Positions 7,699 to 16,260 of a stretch of 30,814 nt of DNA are shown here, piece by piece (the first letter of the stretch is position 1; each line of letters opens with the position of its first letter). Source of the stretch: CAZHGD01 sp964531735 (GTDB taxonomy: Bacteria > Armatimonadota > UBA10988); contig CAZHGD010000082.1 in NCBI GenBank assembly GCA_964531735.1, positions 1 to 30,814 on the forward strand, read 5' to 3'. The notes under the pieces are model-generated. The model was not told the origin of the DNA and made no database searches. It saw only the letters and a program-made list of their open reading frames with translations. The position numbers and the translations under genes were made by a program.

Positions 7699-9942
7699 AT
7701 GGGCACTGACTGCGACCGCACCGACCATGGCTTCGAGATCCGCTTCGACAAGACGGTGCGGCTGACGCTCGACGATGTGACGTTCACCGCCTGGGGTGAG
7801 CGCCACGGCCTGGCCACCGGCGGGCTGGACGTGGGGCCGGTCGAGAGCACGCCGAACCATGACGAGGTCGGCGCGCACGACGAGCTGACCTGGCTCTGCA
7901 CCACGCGCTCGGTTCGCCAGCCGGTGCAGTTCCGCCTCACCGCGCGCTGCTACCAGACCGAACCGGTGGTGATGGTCGAGCTGCAACCCGAACTCAACCG
8001 GCCGGTGTTCGGCACCGAGGAGTGCGCCAGCGTCCGTATCGCGCCGCTGCCTGACTGCCGGCAAGCCGTCCAGGTCCACCAACGGGTCAACGAGTACGGC
8101 CGCGACGCGGTTGGAAGCTGGTGGTCGCAGGCCCGCTTCTGCGCCGATCCGACTCGCGACAACCCGTGGGACTGGGGCCTGTTCTGCGGTTGGCGCACCG
8201 CGGACGGCACGCACCTGGCGCTGGTGCCGCTGCGCGGCGGCGGCGCGGTGAGCCGTCTGCGCGGTGAAGGCGACGGGCTCAGCGTGGTCAGCTCCGGCTG
8301 GTGCGGCCAGCACCTCTACCGGCGGCTGCCGCTGTTCGTGCTCGCCGCCGACACCACGCCATCCGGTGCCGTCCACCGCGCCTTGCGCGCCGCCGCCGGC
8401 CTGAGCCACTGGAGCTTCCGGCTGCGCGAGGACAAGATCGTCTGCGAGCCGTTCGACACGCTCGGCTGGGCCACCTGGGGCGCACTGGGGCGCGACCTGA
8501 GCGAATGGCGCGTCACCGAAGCGGTGGTCGAACTCCGCAACCTCGGCGTGCCGGTCAACTGGGTCAGCTTGGACGAAGGCTGGCAGCAGGTCAACCGGGC
8601 GCAGCAACTGGTCGACTTCGACGCCGACCCGGCGCGCTTCCCGGCCGGTCTGGGCGAACTGGTTCGCCGGCTGCAAGGCGAGGGCGGGGTGCGGCACGTC
8701 GGCGTCTGGCTGACCTTGCAGGGCGCCTGGGGCGGCCTGGCACCGAACAGCCCCGCCGGCCGCACCGACCGCGCCATCAGCGCCACCGACGGCAGTCTGG
8801 TGCCCCACCCCGGCCCCGAGGGCGAGGCGTTCTGGCGCGAGCTGTTCGAGCAGCTCCGCTACGCCGGCATCGACCTGGCCCGCATCGACAACCAGGGCAG
8901 CACGCGCAACCTCTACCTCGGCCGCCTGGCGCTCGATGAGGCCGTGGGCGGCGTCATCGAGCAGGTCGAGCGCGCGGCCAACGGCGCCGGCGTCGACCTC
9001 GTCGGCTCGATGAGCCACCATCCGGAATGCCTGTTCCACTACTCCGGCACCAACACCGTCCGCGTGGCCGCCGACATCGTGCCCGACGACCGCCGCGCGG
9101 CGAAGCTCCACTTGACGCATGCCGTACACGTTGGCCATTGGCTGTCGGAGATCGCCTGGCCCGACTGTGACGCTTTCCCCTCGACGCACGTGGCCGCCCG
9201 CGCCTTCGCGGTGGTCAGCGCGCTGTCCGGTGGACCGGTCTGCCTGGCCGATGCGCCCGGCGCGCACGACCTCGACCTGATTGCCCGCCTGCACCTGGAC
9301 GACGGTCGCCTGTTGCAGCCCGAAGCGCCGGCGACGACGCCGGCCGGTCGCTGGTATGACGACCCACTGACCGGTGGGCGCCCGCTGATCCTCACCGCAC
9401 CGGCGGCCCGCGTGCCGCGGCGCGACCCGGCGGTGGGCCTCAGCGACTGGCGCTCGTACCCGCAGGCGCTGATGATCGGTCTGGTCAACGTCTCGCTCGA
9501 CGGCCAGCCGGTCCGGTGCGACTTGCGTCCCGCCGAACTCGCGCTCGAGCCGGCGCCGCGCTACGCGGTGATGAGTCACTTCGGCGGGCGCGCCTGGGTG
9601 GTGGAGCCCGACGGCGTGCTGGAGCTGGTGCTCGACGAGCTGCAGGCCGAGGTGCTCACGGTGGCACCGGTGTTCGACGGCCACGCGATGCTCGGCCTGA
9701 CCAACAAGCTGCTGGGCGCTTGCGGGTGCATCTGGGATAACGATCACGTCATCTCGGTGCCCGAACCAGGTGACGTCCTGCTTTACGATGAGACCGGTCG
9801 GCTGGCCGTCTCGGTGGACTATGCGCCCTACCGCATGGCGCTGGAGGGCCGGCCGCTGGAGCGTGGCACGGCGCGGCGTGACGGCGCTTTGGTGTGGGTG
9901 GGCGCCGACTCCACGGTGTTCCGGATGGAACCGCCACCGTAG
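7699..9942 (+). CDS. Raffinose synthase/Sip1-type GH36-like glycosidase or galactosyltransferase
   Basis: 747 aa from the ATG at 7699; the open frame reaches back to 7600 but the extra residues are Arg/Cys-rich shadow. A beta-rich N-terminal domain (about 1-235) precedes a TIM-barrel catalytic region with NWVSLDEGWQ (287-296), GVWLTLQGAWGG (335-346) and ARIDNQGS (394-401). In the last, D397 matches the nucleophile of the family motif KVDVQ. RVAADIVPDD (455-464) follows, where D459 matches the acid/base aspartate, then AWPDCDAF and SGGPVCLADAPGAHD. These are hallmarks of the raffinose synthase/alkaline alpha-galactosidase family. There is no signal peptide, so it acts in the cytosol, probably on alpha-galactosides, but the substrate is not readable. 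The RBS is weak. It diverges from the tubulin-like cluster and precedes htrA. Confidence 0.82.
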   Translation: MGTDCDRTDHGFEIRFDKTVRLTLDDVTFTAWGERHGLATGGLDVGPVESTPNHDEVGAHDELTWLCTTRSVRQPVQFRLTARCYQTEPVVMVELQPELNRPVFGTEECASVRIAPLPDCRQAVQVHQRVNEYGRDAVGSWWSQARFCADPTRDNPWDWGLFCGWRTADGTHLALVPLRGGGAVSRLRGEGDGLSVVSSGWCGQHLYRRLPLFVLAADTTPSGAVHRALRAAAGLSHWSFRLREDKIVCEPFDTLGWATWGALGRDLSEWRVTEAVVELRNLGVPVNWVSLDEGWQQVNRAQQLVDFDADPARFPAGLGELVRRLQGEGGVRHVGVWLTLQGAWGGLAPNSPAGRTDRAISATDGSLVPHPGPEGEAFWRELFEQLRYAGIDLARIDNQGSTRNLYLGRLALDEAVGGVIEQVERAANGAGVDLVGSMSHHPECLFHYSGTNTVRVAADIVPDDRRAAKLHLTHAVHVGHWLSEIAWPDCDAFPSTHVAARAFAVVSALSGGPVCLADAPGAHDLDLIARLHLDDGRLLQPEAPATTPAGRWYDDPLTGGRPLILTAPAARVPRRDPAVGLSDWRSYPQALMIGLVNVSLDGQPVRCDLRPAELALEPAPRYAVMSHFGGRAWVVEPDGVLELVLDELQAEVLTVAPVFDGHAMLGLTNKLLGACGCIWDNDHVISVPEPGDVLLYDETGRLAVSVDYAPYRMALEGRPLERGTARRDGALVWVGADSTVFRMEPPP

Positions 9943-10022
9943 TCGCGGCGTAATGAGCGCCGAACGGCGCGGCACACGCTAACACCACGCCAGGACGCTG
10001 TCGGAAAGACGAGGTGCGCAAG

Positions 10023-11669
10023 ATGACACGAATGAAGTGGGCGGCTCTGGTAGCCACGGTACCCACGTTCCTGCTGCTGAGCGGCTGCGCGAAGCCGTCG
10101 GTCAGGTCGGGCCAGACCGCCGCCACCTCCTCGCCGCTGCCGGCGGAGTCGGCCAGGGTCGCGCCGGCGGCGCTGTCACTGCCCCAGATCGAGACCACCG
10201 TGGCGGGCATCTACGAGCGCGTCAGCCCCTCGGTGGTCAACATCCGGGTCATGAAGGCCGCGCCGCAGGCGTCGCCGCATGGGCCCAAAATGCCGGACAT
10301 TCCGGGCTTCCCGTTCCCGTTCGGCGCGCCGGATGACGACGAGGAGCAGCCCACGCCGCGCGGCAAAAGCCGCCCGCGGCTGAGCGGTTCCGGTTCGGGC
10401 TTCGTCTGGGACACCGCCGGCCACATCGTGACCAACAACCATGTGGCCAAGGGCGCCGACAAGCTCTCGGTGACCTTCAGCGACGGCACGCAGGCGACCG
10501 CCAAGCTGGTCGGCACCGACCCGGACAGCGACCTGGCGGTGATCAAGGTCGACTTGCCGAAGGAGCGCCTGCCGAAGGTGGAAGTGGCCGACAGCAGCGG
10601 CGTCAAGGTCGGTCACCTGGCGGTCGCCATCGGCAACCCGTTCGGGCTGGAAGGCACCATGACGGTGGGCTTCATCAGCGCGCTCGGGCGCCTGCTGCCA
10701 GTCGAGCCCGGCCGCGCCAATGCGCCCGGCTACAGCATTCCCGACGTGATCCAGACCGACGCGCCGATCAACCCGGGCAACTCCGGCGGCGTGCTGACCA
10801 ACAGCGCCGGCCAGGTCATCGGCGTCCCCTCGGCGATCATCTCGCAGTCCGGCGCCTCGGCGGGCATCGGTTTCGCCATCCCGTCGAACATCGTGCGCAA
10901 GGTCGTGCCCTCGCTGATCGCCAAGGGCCACTATGAGCACGCCTGGATCGGGATCAGCGGCACGACGCTGCAACCGGATATGGCCAAGGCGATGAACCTC
11001 GACCCGAACCTGCGCGGCGCGCTGGTGGCCGAGGTGCTGCAGGGCAGCCCGGCCGACAAGGCCGGCTTCCGCGGCAGCGATCGCGAGATCGACGTCGACG
11101 GCGTGCCGGTCAAGGTCGGCGGCGACATCGTCACCGCCATCGAGGGCCAGAAGGTCAAGCGGTTCGACGACATCGTGTCCTGGCTGGCACGGTCGGCCGA
11201 AGTCGGCCAGACGGTCAGCCTGACGGTGTTGCGCGGCGGCAAGGAAGCCGTGCTGAAGACGACGCTGGCGGCGCGGCCGGGCAAGGGCACGCAGACGGCG
11301 CAAGCGTCGGGCGACCCGGAGCATCCGGCCTGGCTGGGCATCGGTGGCGCCACGCTGAGCCCAGAAGCGGCCAAGGCGATGGGCCTGAAGCCGGAGCAGA
11401 AGGGCGTGCTGGTGGCCCAGGTGGAGAACGGCAGCCCGGCCGACAAGGCGGGGCTGCGGGGCAGCACCAAGGTCATCGAGCAAGGCGGTCAACGACAGGC
11501 CGTCGGTGGTGATGTCATCACCGCGGTGAACGGCAAGGACATCGCCTCGGTCGACGACCTGCAGGCGGCGGTCCGGCAGAGCAAGCCGGGCCAGACGATG
11601 GAGCTGAGGCTCTTGCGCGAGGGCAAGAGTCAGACGGTCAGCCTGACCTTGGGCGAGCAACCGAAGTAG
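10023..11669 (+). CDS. degP: HtrA/DegP-family serine protease, lipoprotein with two PDZ domains
   Basis: 548 aa. The lipoprotein signal ends in L-S-G-C22, so it is probably lipid-anchored outside the cytoplasmic membrane. After a Pro-rich linker comes the trypsin-like domain with an intact triad: H140 (TNNHV), D170 (SDLAVIKV) and S254 (GNSGG). Two PDZ domains follow (about 310-425 and 440-545). Both contain the NGSPADKAG-type motif and a 15-residue insertion before GGDI/VITA. The family degrades or refolds misfolded envelope proteins. Two starts are possible, GTG at 10014 and ATG at 10023. I chose the ATG because GAGGTG (10011-10016) sits 6 bases before it; the two differ by three residues. 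The gene is followed by a strong terminator. Confidence 0.92.
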   Translation: MTRMKWAALVATVPTFLLLSGCAKPSVRSGQTAATSSPLPAESARVAPAALSLPQIETTVAGIYERVSPSVVNIRVMKAAPQASPHGPKMPDIPGFPFPFGAPDDDEEQPTPRGKSRPRLSGSGSGFVWDTAGHIVTNNHVAKGADKLSVTFSDGTQATAKLVGTDPDSDLAVIKVDLPKERLPKVEVADSSGVKVGHLAVAIGNPFGLEGTMTVGFISALGRLLPVEPGRANAPGYSIPDVIQTDAPINPGNSGGVLTNSAGQVIGVPSAIISQSGASAGIGFAIPSNIVRKVVPSLIAKGHYEHAWIGISGTTLQPDMAKAMNLDPNLRGALVAEVLQGSPADKAGFRGSDREIDVDGVPVKVGGDIVTAIEGQKVKRFDDIVSWLARSAEVGQTVSLTVLRGGKEAVLKTTLAARPGKGTQTAQASGDPEHPAWLGIGGATLSPEAAKAMGLKPEQKGVLVAQVENGSPADKAGLRGSTKVIEQGGQRQAVGGDVITAVNGKDIASVDDLQAAVRQSKPGQTMELRLLREGKSQTVSLTLGEQPK

Positions 11670-11689
11670 GCCGCGGACGCTGCCGGACG

Positions 11690-11730
11690 GGCGAGCCCGC
11701 GTCGCAGGTGGCGCGGGCTCGCCTGTTTGG
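11690..11730 (+). terminator. Rho-independent-type terminator after degP
   Basis: GGCGAGCCCGCG (11690-11701) pairs perfectly with CGCGGGCTCGCC (11712-11723) around a 10-base loop, a 12-bp GC-rich stem, and TGTTTGG follows. The T-tract is short, as is common in GC-rich genomes. It separates degP from the acetylesterase genes. Confidence 0.75.
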
Positions 11731-11753
11731 GGCCGAGATGCCCGCCGGCGCGG

Positions 11754-11759
11754 TACAAT
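11754..11759 (+). promoter_or_regulatory. Candidate -10 element for the acetylesterase genes
   Basis: TACAAT lies 28 bases before the ATG at 11788 and just downstream of the degP terminator. AGGAGG (11777-11782) follows as RBS with a 5-base spacer. No good -35 hexamer is seen at 16-18 bases, so the assignment rests on the -10 box and its position. Confidence 0.4.
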
Positions 11760-11787
11760 AGCGGGCGGCACCTGACAGGAGGCGTCA

Positions 11788-13326
11788 ATGGACCGCAAGC
11801 GGTGGTGCGTGTGGACCGTACTGGGGCTGCTGCTCGCGAGCGCGGCGGCACCGGCTCAGGTGGTGGTCAACCCGCTGTTCTCCGACCACGCCGTGTTGCA
11901 GCGGGAGCTGCCGATTCCGGTCTGGGGCACGGCCGCGGCCGGCGAGAAGGTCCTGGTCAAACTCGGCGACAATGCCGTGCTGACCACCGCCGGCGCCGAC
12001 GGCCGCTGGCTGGCGAAGTTGGCGCCGATGGCCGCCGGCGGACCGTTCGAGCTGACCGTCCAGGGCACCAACGTCATCACGGTCAAGGACGTGCTGGTCG
12101 GTGAGGTGTGGGTGTGCAGCGGCCAGTCCAACATGCAGATGACGGTCAACAGCACCGCCAACGCCGCAGCGGCCATCGCCGCGGCCAATGACCCGTCACT
12201 GCGCCTCCTGACCGTGCCGCGCCACAGCGCGATTGAGCCTCTGACCAGCGCGCCGGTCAAATGGGAGCTGTGTACGCCGCAGACGGTGCCCGGTTTCACC
12301 GCCGTGGGCTACTTCTTCGGACAGCGGCTGCGCGCGGCGCTCAACGTGCCGGTCGGCCTGATCAACTCCAGCGTCGGCGGCACGCCGGCCGAGGCCTGGA
12401 CCAGCTACGGCACGCTGTTCATGGAACCAGAACTGCGGCCGCTGTGCCAAGGCTTCCAGAAGGCCCTGGACGAGTACAGCACGCGCATGCGCGACTACCG
12501 CGACAAGGTGCTGCCCCGCTGGCAGGACGAGGTGAAGAAGGCCAAGGCAGACAAGCGCCAGCCGCCGCGACAGCCCGGCCCGCCGATGGGGCCGAACCAT
12601 CAGAGCCGGCCAGCCGGTCTGTACAACGGCATGATCGCGCCGCTGATCCCCTATGCCATTCGCGGCGCCATCTGGTACCAGGGCGAGGCGAACGCCGGCC
12701 GCGCCGCCCAGTACCGCACGCTGTTCCCCACCATGATCCGCGATTGGCGCCAGAAGTGGGGCCAGGGCGAGTTCCCGTTCTACTTCGTGCAGTTGGCACC
12801 CTTCATGAAGATCCGGCCCGAGCCGTCCGAGAGCAACTGGGCCGAGCTTCGGGAGGCCCAGCTCTACACTCAGCAGACCGTGCCCCACACCCACATGGCG
12901 GTGATCACCGACGTCGGCGATGAACTGGACATCCATCCGAAGCAGAAGCAGCCGGTGGGCGAGCGCCTCGCCTTCGGCGCGCTGCGGCTGATCCACGGCC
13001 AGTCACTCGTCTGCTCGGGTCCGGTGTTCGAGAGCCTGTGGGTCGAAGGCGCGGTGGCGCATCTGCGCTTCGTGTCCACGGCGGGCCGGCTGGAGGCGCG
13101 CGGCGGCGCGCTCAAGGGCTTTGCCGTGGCGGGCAGCGACCGCCGCTTCTACTGGGCCGAGGCCCGCCTCGTGGGCAGCGACGAAGTGGCCGTCACCTGC
13201 CCACAGGTGGCCCATCCCGTGGCCGTGCGCTATGGCTGGGCCGACTATCCCGTCGTCAACTTGTGGAACCGCGCCGGTCTGCCGGCCTCGCCGTTCCGGA
13301 CCGACCAGTGGCCGCGCAGCAAGTGA
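11788..13326 (+). CDS. Secreted sialate O-acetylesterase-family SGNH hydrolase (paralogue 1)
   Basis: 512 aa. A signal peptide (about 1-23, ending APA-Q) is followed by an N-terminal beta domain beginning NPLFSDHAVLQRELP. The SGNH catalytic domain follows: the nucleophile motif SGQSN with S114, GGTPAEAW (198-204), the block-III motif IWYQGEANAG (295-304), and D381-I-H383 supplying the Asp/His pair. The family removes O-acetyl groups from sialic acids or from xylan and other plant polysaccharides. Which of these applies here cannot be read. The start at 11788 has a perfect AGGAGG. The stop TGA overlaps the GTG start of a paralogue, so the pair is cotranscribed and probably translationally coupled. 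Confidence 0.9.
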   Translation: MDRKRWCVWTVLGLLLASAAAPAQVVVNPLFSDHAVLQRELPIPVWGTAAAGEKVLVKLGDNAVLTTAGADGRWLAKLAPMAAGGPFELTVQGTNVITVKDVLVGEVWVCSGQSNMQMTVNSTANAAAAIAAANDPSLRLLTVPRHSAIEPLTSAPVKWELCTPQTVPGFTAVGYFFGQRLRAALNVPVGLINSSVGGTPAEAWTSYGTLFMEPELRPLCQGFQKALDEYSTRMRDYRDKVLPRWQDEVKKAKADKRQPPRQPGPPMGPNHQSRPAGLYNGMIAPLIPYAIRGAIWYQGEANAGRAAQYRTLFPTMIRDWRQKWGQGEFPFYFVQLAPFMKIRPEPSESNWAELREAQLYTQQTVPHTHMAVITDVGDELDIHPKQKQPVGERLAFGALRLIHGQSLVCSGPVFESLWVEGAVAHLRFVSTAGRLEARGGALKGFAVAGSDRRFYWAEARLVGSDEVAVTCPQVAHPVAVRYGWADYPVVNLWNRAGLPASPFRTDQWPRSK

Positions 13327-14882
13327 GCACTGCCCGCAACCATCGCCGTTCGCCTCGCGTCGCGCGCCGACCCGTCCGGTGGGCGTGGGGGCTGCTGCTG
13401 GCGGGCCTGCTGACGTCGCCGTCGCTGGCAACGGTGACCTGCGCGCCGGTGTTCAGCGACCACCTTGTGCTCCAGCGCGAGTTGCCCGTGCGCATCTGGG
13501 GGCAGGCCGACGATGGCGAAACCGTCACCGTGCAGTTCCAGGGGCAAGCGGTGGCCACCACGGCCAAGGACGGCGCCTGGGCGGTGCGGCTGGCGCCGCT
13601 GAAGCCGAACGGCGCGGACAACCTGGTGGTCTCGGGTGACCGCAATACGGTCATTGTGCGCGACGTGCTCGTCGGTGACGTCTGGCTGTGCAGCGGACAA
13701 TCGAACATGGCCCTGCCGCTGGCCCGCACCATCGGCGGCCCAGCGGCCGTCAACGGCGCGACCAACCGCCGTCTGCGCCTGCTCAAGGTGCCGCGCCGGC
13801 ACCACGACCAGCCGACGGCGGAGCTGCGTGCGCGCTGGGTCGAGTGCCGGCCCGACACCGCGGCCGAGTTCTCGGCCGTGGCCTACTACTTCGCGCGCGC
13901 GCTCCAGCCGGCCGTCGACGTGCCGATCGGCCTGATCGACGCTTCGTACGGCGGCACGCCCGCCGAGTCGTGGCTGAGCGCCGAGGGGTTCAACCGCTCC
14001 GGCTCCGACGAGCTGGTCACGGTCTACCAGCGCGGGCTGGCGGCCTACGATCCCGCGGTGCGGCGCGACACCAAGGCCCACGCCGACTGGCAGCGACTGG
14101 TCGCCGCCGCCCGCCGCGACAAGAAGCCACCGCCGTTCGAGCCCGACGAGGACGCCAAGCGCATCCCCGCCGTGGTCTACAACGCGATGATCGCGCCACT
14201 GGCGCCCTATTCGCTGCGGGGCGTGCTGTGGTACCAGGGCGAGGCCAACGCGCCGCGCGCGCGGCTCTACCGCTCGATGCTGGCCGCGCTGATCCGCGAC
14301 TGGCGGGCCGCCTTCCGCGCGCCCGAACTGCCGTTCCTGCTGGTGCAACTGCCGGCCTGCGCGGTCAGCGGCGGGGTCGAAGGCGACTGGGCCGAGCTGC
14401 GCGAGGCGCAGTTGCTGACTCATCTGGCCGAACCCAGGTCGGCGCTGGTGGTCACCTGCGACCTGGGCGAGTCCGACACGCTCCACCCGTTGCGCAAGGC
14501 GCCGGTCGGCGAGCGCCTGGCCTTGGCGGCCCGAGCGGTGTGCTTCGGCGAGAAAGTGGCCTTCAGCGGCCCGCTCTACCAGAGCATGAGCGTCGACGGC
14601 CAGCGCGTCAGGCTGCAGTTCGCACATGCCGTGCAGGGCCTGGTGTCGCGTGGCGGACCGCTGACGGGGTTCCTGGTGGCCGGACGCGATGGCCGCTTCC
14701 AGGCCGCCGAAGCGGTCATCGAGAACGACCAGGTGCTGGTCTGGAGCTCGCAGGTGCCGCAACCGGCGGCCGTCCGCTACGCCTGGGCCGACAACCCCGA
14801 AGCGAACCTGGCCAACGGTGCCGGACTGCCGGCCTCGCCGTTCCGCACCGACGACTGGCCACGGCCCGAACCCAAACGGTGA
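13323..14882 (+). CDS. Secreted sialate O-acetylesterase-family SGNH hydrolase (paralogue 2)
   Basis: 519 aa from a GTG at 13323 that overlaps the previous stop as GTGA. The longer open frame back to 13038 lies inside the preceding gene and is rejected. An Arg-rich n-region (residues 5-19) and a hydrophobic core end at SLA, about residue 36, giving a signal peptide. APVFSDHLVLQRELP then opens the same beta domain as in the upstream gene. Catalytic motifs are SGQSN (S127), GGTPAESW, LWYQGEANA and DTLHP. It is colinear with paralogue 1 over its whole length, so the two arose by tandem duplication. No strong RBS precedes the GTG, which fits coupled translation. Confidence 0.9.
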   Translation: MSTARNHRRSPRVARRPVRWAWGLLLAGLLTSPSLATVTCAPVFSDHLVLQRELPVRIWGQADDGETVTVQFQGQAVATTAKDGAWAVRLAPLKPNGADNLVVSGDRNTVIVRDVLVGDVWLCSGQSNMALPLARTIGGPAAVNGATNRRLRLLKVPRRHHDQPTAELRARWVECRPDTAAEFSAVAYYFARALQPAVDVPIGLIDASYGGTPAESWLSAEGFNRSGSDELVTVYQRGLAAYDPAVRRDTKAHADWQRLVAAARRDKKPPPFEPDEDAKRIPAVVYNAMIAPLAPYSLRGVLWYQGEANAPRARLYRSMLAALIRDWRAAFRAPELPFLLVQLPACAVSGGVEGDWAELREAQLLTHLAEPRSALVVTCDLGESDTLHPLRKAPVGERLALAARAVCFGEKVAFSGPLYQSMSVDGQRVRLQFAHAVQGLVSRGGPLTGFLVAGRDGRFQAAEAVIENDQVLVWSSQVPQPAAVRYAWADNPEANLANGAGLPASPFRTDDWPRPEPKR

Positions 14883-14928
14883 CATCGGCGCGCTCGTCGT
14901 CGTCTTCTAGTAGCAACGGAGGACGACC

Positions 14929-15330
14929 ATGCGCGAGAGCAACCGCGGGCGGTGGATGGTGGTGTTCGGAGTCGGCTTGCTGCTGGGTCAGGCGCTCGGG
15001 CCGGCGATCGCCTGGGCCGCCGACCGCATCGAGGTCAACCTGCCCAGTGTGTTCCGCGTCGAGGCCAACCGCACCTGGCCGGTCGAGGTCGAACGCCCGG
15101 TCGAGGTCCGCCTGGACCGCAACTACCTGCCGCAGTTCCACGTGGCCATCGACCAGATACCGCCGCTGAAGATCGAGGGCAAGGTGCCCGCCGCGACCAC
15201 CTTCGCGCCCATCAAGGAGACCGCCGAGGCCACCGTGTTCGTGGCGCACAAGCCGGACGGCTCCTGCCGACTGCTGCGCTGGGACCACCAGACCCGCAAG
15301 GTCGAGCAGGTCGGTGAGTTCGACCTGTAG
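14929..15330 (+). CDS. Small secreted protein of unknown function
   Basis: 133 aa. A signal peptide or anchor (hydrophobic WMVVFGVGLLLGQALGPAIA, cut near AWA-A) precedes a short, mostly beta-strand mature region without cysteine pairs. GGAGG (14918-14922) lies 6 bases before the ATG. It begins 46 bases after the second acetylesterase, so it may share that transcript. The segment ATVFVAHKPDGSCRLLRWD (about 104-122) reads like strands of a small beta sheet. I recognise no family. It ends 6 bases from the convergent glycosyltransferase gene. Confidence 0.68.
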   Translation: MRESNRGRWMVVFGVGLLLGQALGPAIAWAADRIEVNLPSVFRVEANRTWPVEVERPVEVRLDRNYLPQFHVAIDQIPPLKIEGKVPAATTFAPIKETAEATVFVAHKPDGSCRLLRWDHQTRKVEQVGEFDL

Positions 15331-15340
15331 CCGCGGCTAC
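15327..15340. terminator. Palindrome containing both stop codons of a convergent gene pair
   Basis: GTAGCCGCGGCTAC is a perfect 14-base palindrome. It contains the TAG of the plus-strand gene (15328-15330) and the TAG of the minus-strand gene (15339-15337). The genes are only 6 bases apart, so any shared terminator must lie here. The stem is short (7 bp at most) and has no T-tract. Confidence 0.4.
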
Positions 15341-16260
15341 TGCTCGGCCAGGAAGTCCAGGATCCGGCGGGCATGGTGCTCGAAGGTCAGCCCGGCCTGC
15401 ACGCGCTCGCGAGCCGCTTGCGCCTGAGCCAGGCGCAACGTGTCATCGGCCAGGAGCGCCGTGGCCTTGGCCACCAGGTCGTCGCCGCCGTCGGTGAAAC
15501 AGATGGTCTCGCCGAACAGCGTCTCGGCGGTCGGCACCCGGTCGGAGAGGATCGGCGCACCACACAGAGTGGCCTCCCACAGCCGCGACGTGGGCATGTC
15601 CTGGTTGCGGTGCCAGGCGGTATGGCACGACAGCACCAACTGACAGCTCGAGTACAGCGCCGGAACGTCGCTCGGGTGGATCGGGCCGTGGAGCGCACCC
15701 GCGGCGACCAGCTCCGGCTCGCGCTCCCAAGCGGCGCCGTAGATGGCCAGGCCCAACGGCAGCAGCGGCAACAGGAAGCGCTCGACCTCGGCTCGCGTCC
15801 GGTTGTGGTTGGCGCAGAAGACGATGGGATGCCTGAACTCGTCGCGCGGCGGGCGCGGGTGATAGACGTTGGGATTGGCCGACATCGGCACGAACAGGAT
15901 GCGCTGCGCGCCGTGGGCGCGCACCCGTTGGCCGAGCATCGGGCTGGCCACCAGGATGGCCTCATACTGCGGTGCGGACGTTTCGGCGACCCCGCGCGAC
16001 GCTTCGAGCCGCGGCGCCTGGTACCACCAGACGTTCCGCACGTTGGCCACCAAGCGGGTGTCGGGATGGGCGTAGAAGCTGATCACCAGGTCCAGGTTGT
16101 CGTGAATGGTGTCGACGCCGTAGACCTCACACTCGGCCACGTCGGGTTGCCCGCGCAGCGCATCGGCCAGGCCGACCGCCATGATCTCGTCGCCCCAGAC
16201 GGCGCCGCTGCTGTAGGTGTTGACCACCGGCAGTTGCAGTCCGATCTTCAGTTGGCTCAT
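15337..16260 (-). CDS. CgeB/GT4-like glycosyltransferase
   Basis: 307 aa from the ATG at 16260, which overlaps the upstream stop as ATGA; the longer frame to 16644 is rejected. There is no signal peptide, so the protein is cytosolic. The C-terminal half carries the glycosyltransferase group-1-like pattern: a nucleotide-sugar-binding region with PTSRLWEATLCGAPILSD and a later E-T-L-F-G-E-T segment, ending with a helix that closes the fold. This C-terminal region is alignable by eye with the same region of the upstream gene (RIVEALACGSLVVSE there), so the two share a domain. It probably transfers a sugar to a protein, lipid or glycan; donor and acceptor are unknown. Confidence 0.75.
   Translation of the reverse strand: MSQLKIGLQLPVVNTYSSGAVWGDEIMAVGLADALRGQPDVAECEVYGVDTIHDNLDLVISFYAHPDTRLVANVRNVWWYQAPRLEASRGVAETSAPQYEAILVASPMLGQRVRAHGAQRILFVPMSANPNVYHPRPPRDEFRHPIVFCANHNRTRAEVERFLLPLLPLGLAIYGAAWEREPELVAAGALHGPIHPSDVPALYSSCQLVLSCHTAWHRNQDMPTSRLWEATLCGAPILSDRVPTAETLFGETICFTDGGDDLVAKATALLADDTLRLAQAQAARERVQAGLTFEHHARRILDFLAEQ

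Noticed and set aside
9957..9970. GCGCC-GAAC-GGCGC hairpin after the GH36-like gene as a terminator
   Set aside because: The stem is only 5-6 bp with no T-tract, too weak to call with confidence.
7597..9975. 792-residue minus-strand open frame
   Set aside because: It is antisense to the raffinose-synthase-like gene, whose motifs are clear, and its composition (His/Gln/Arg/Val-rich) is that of a shadow.
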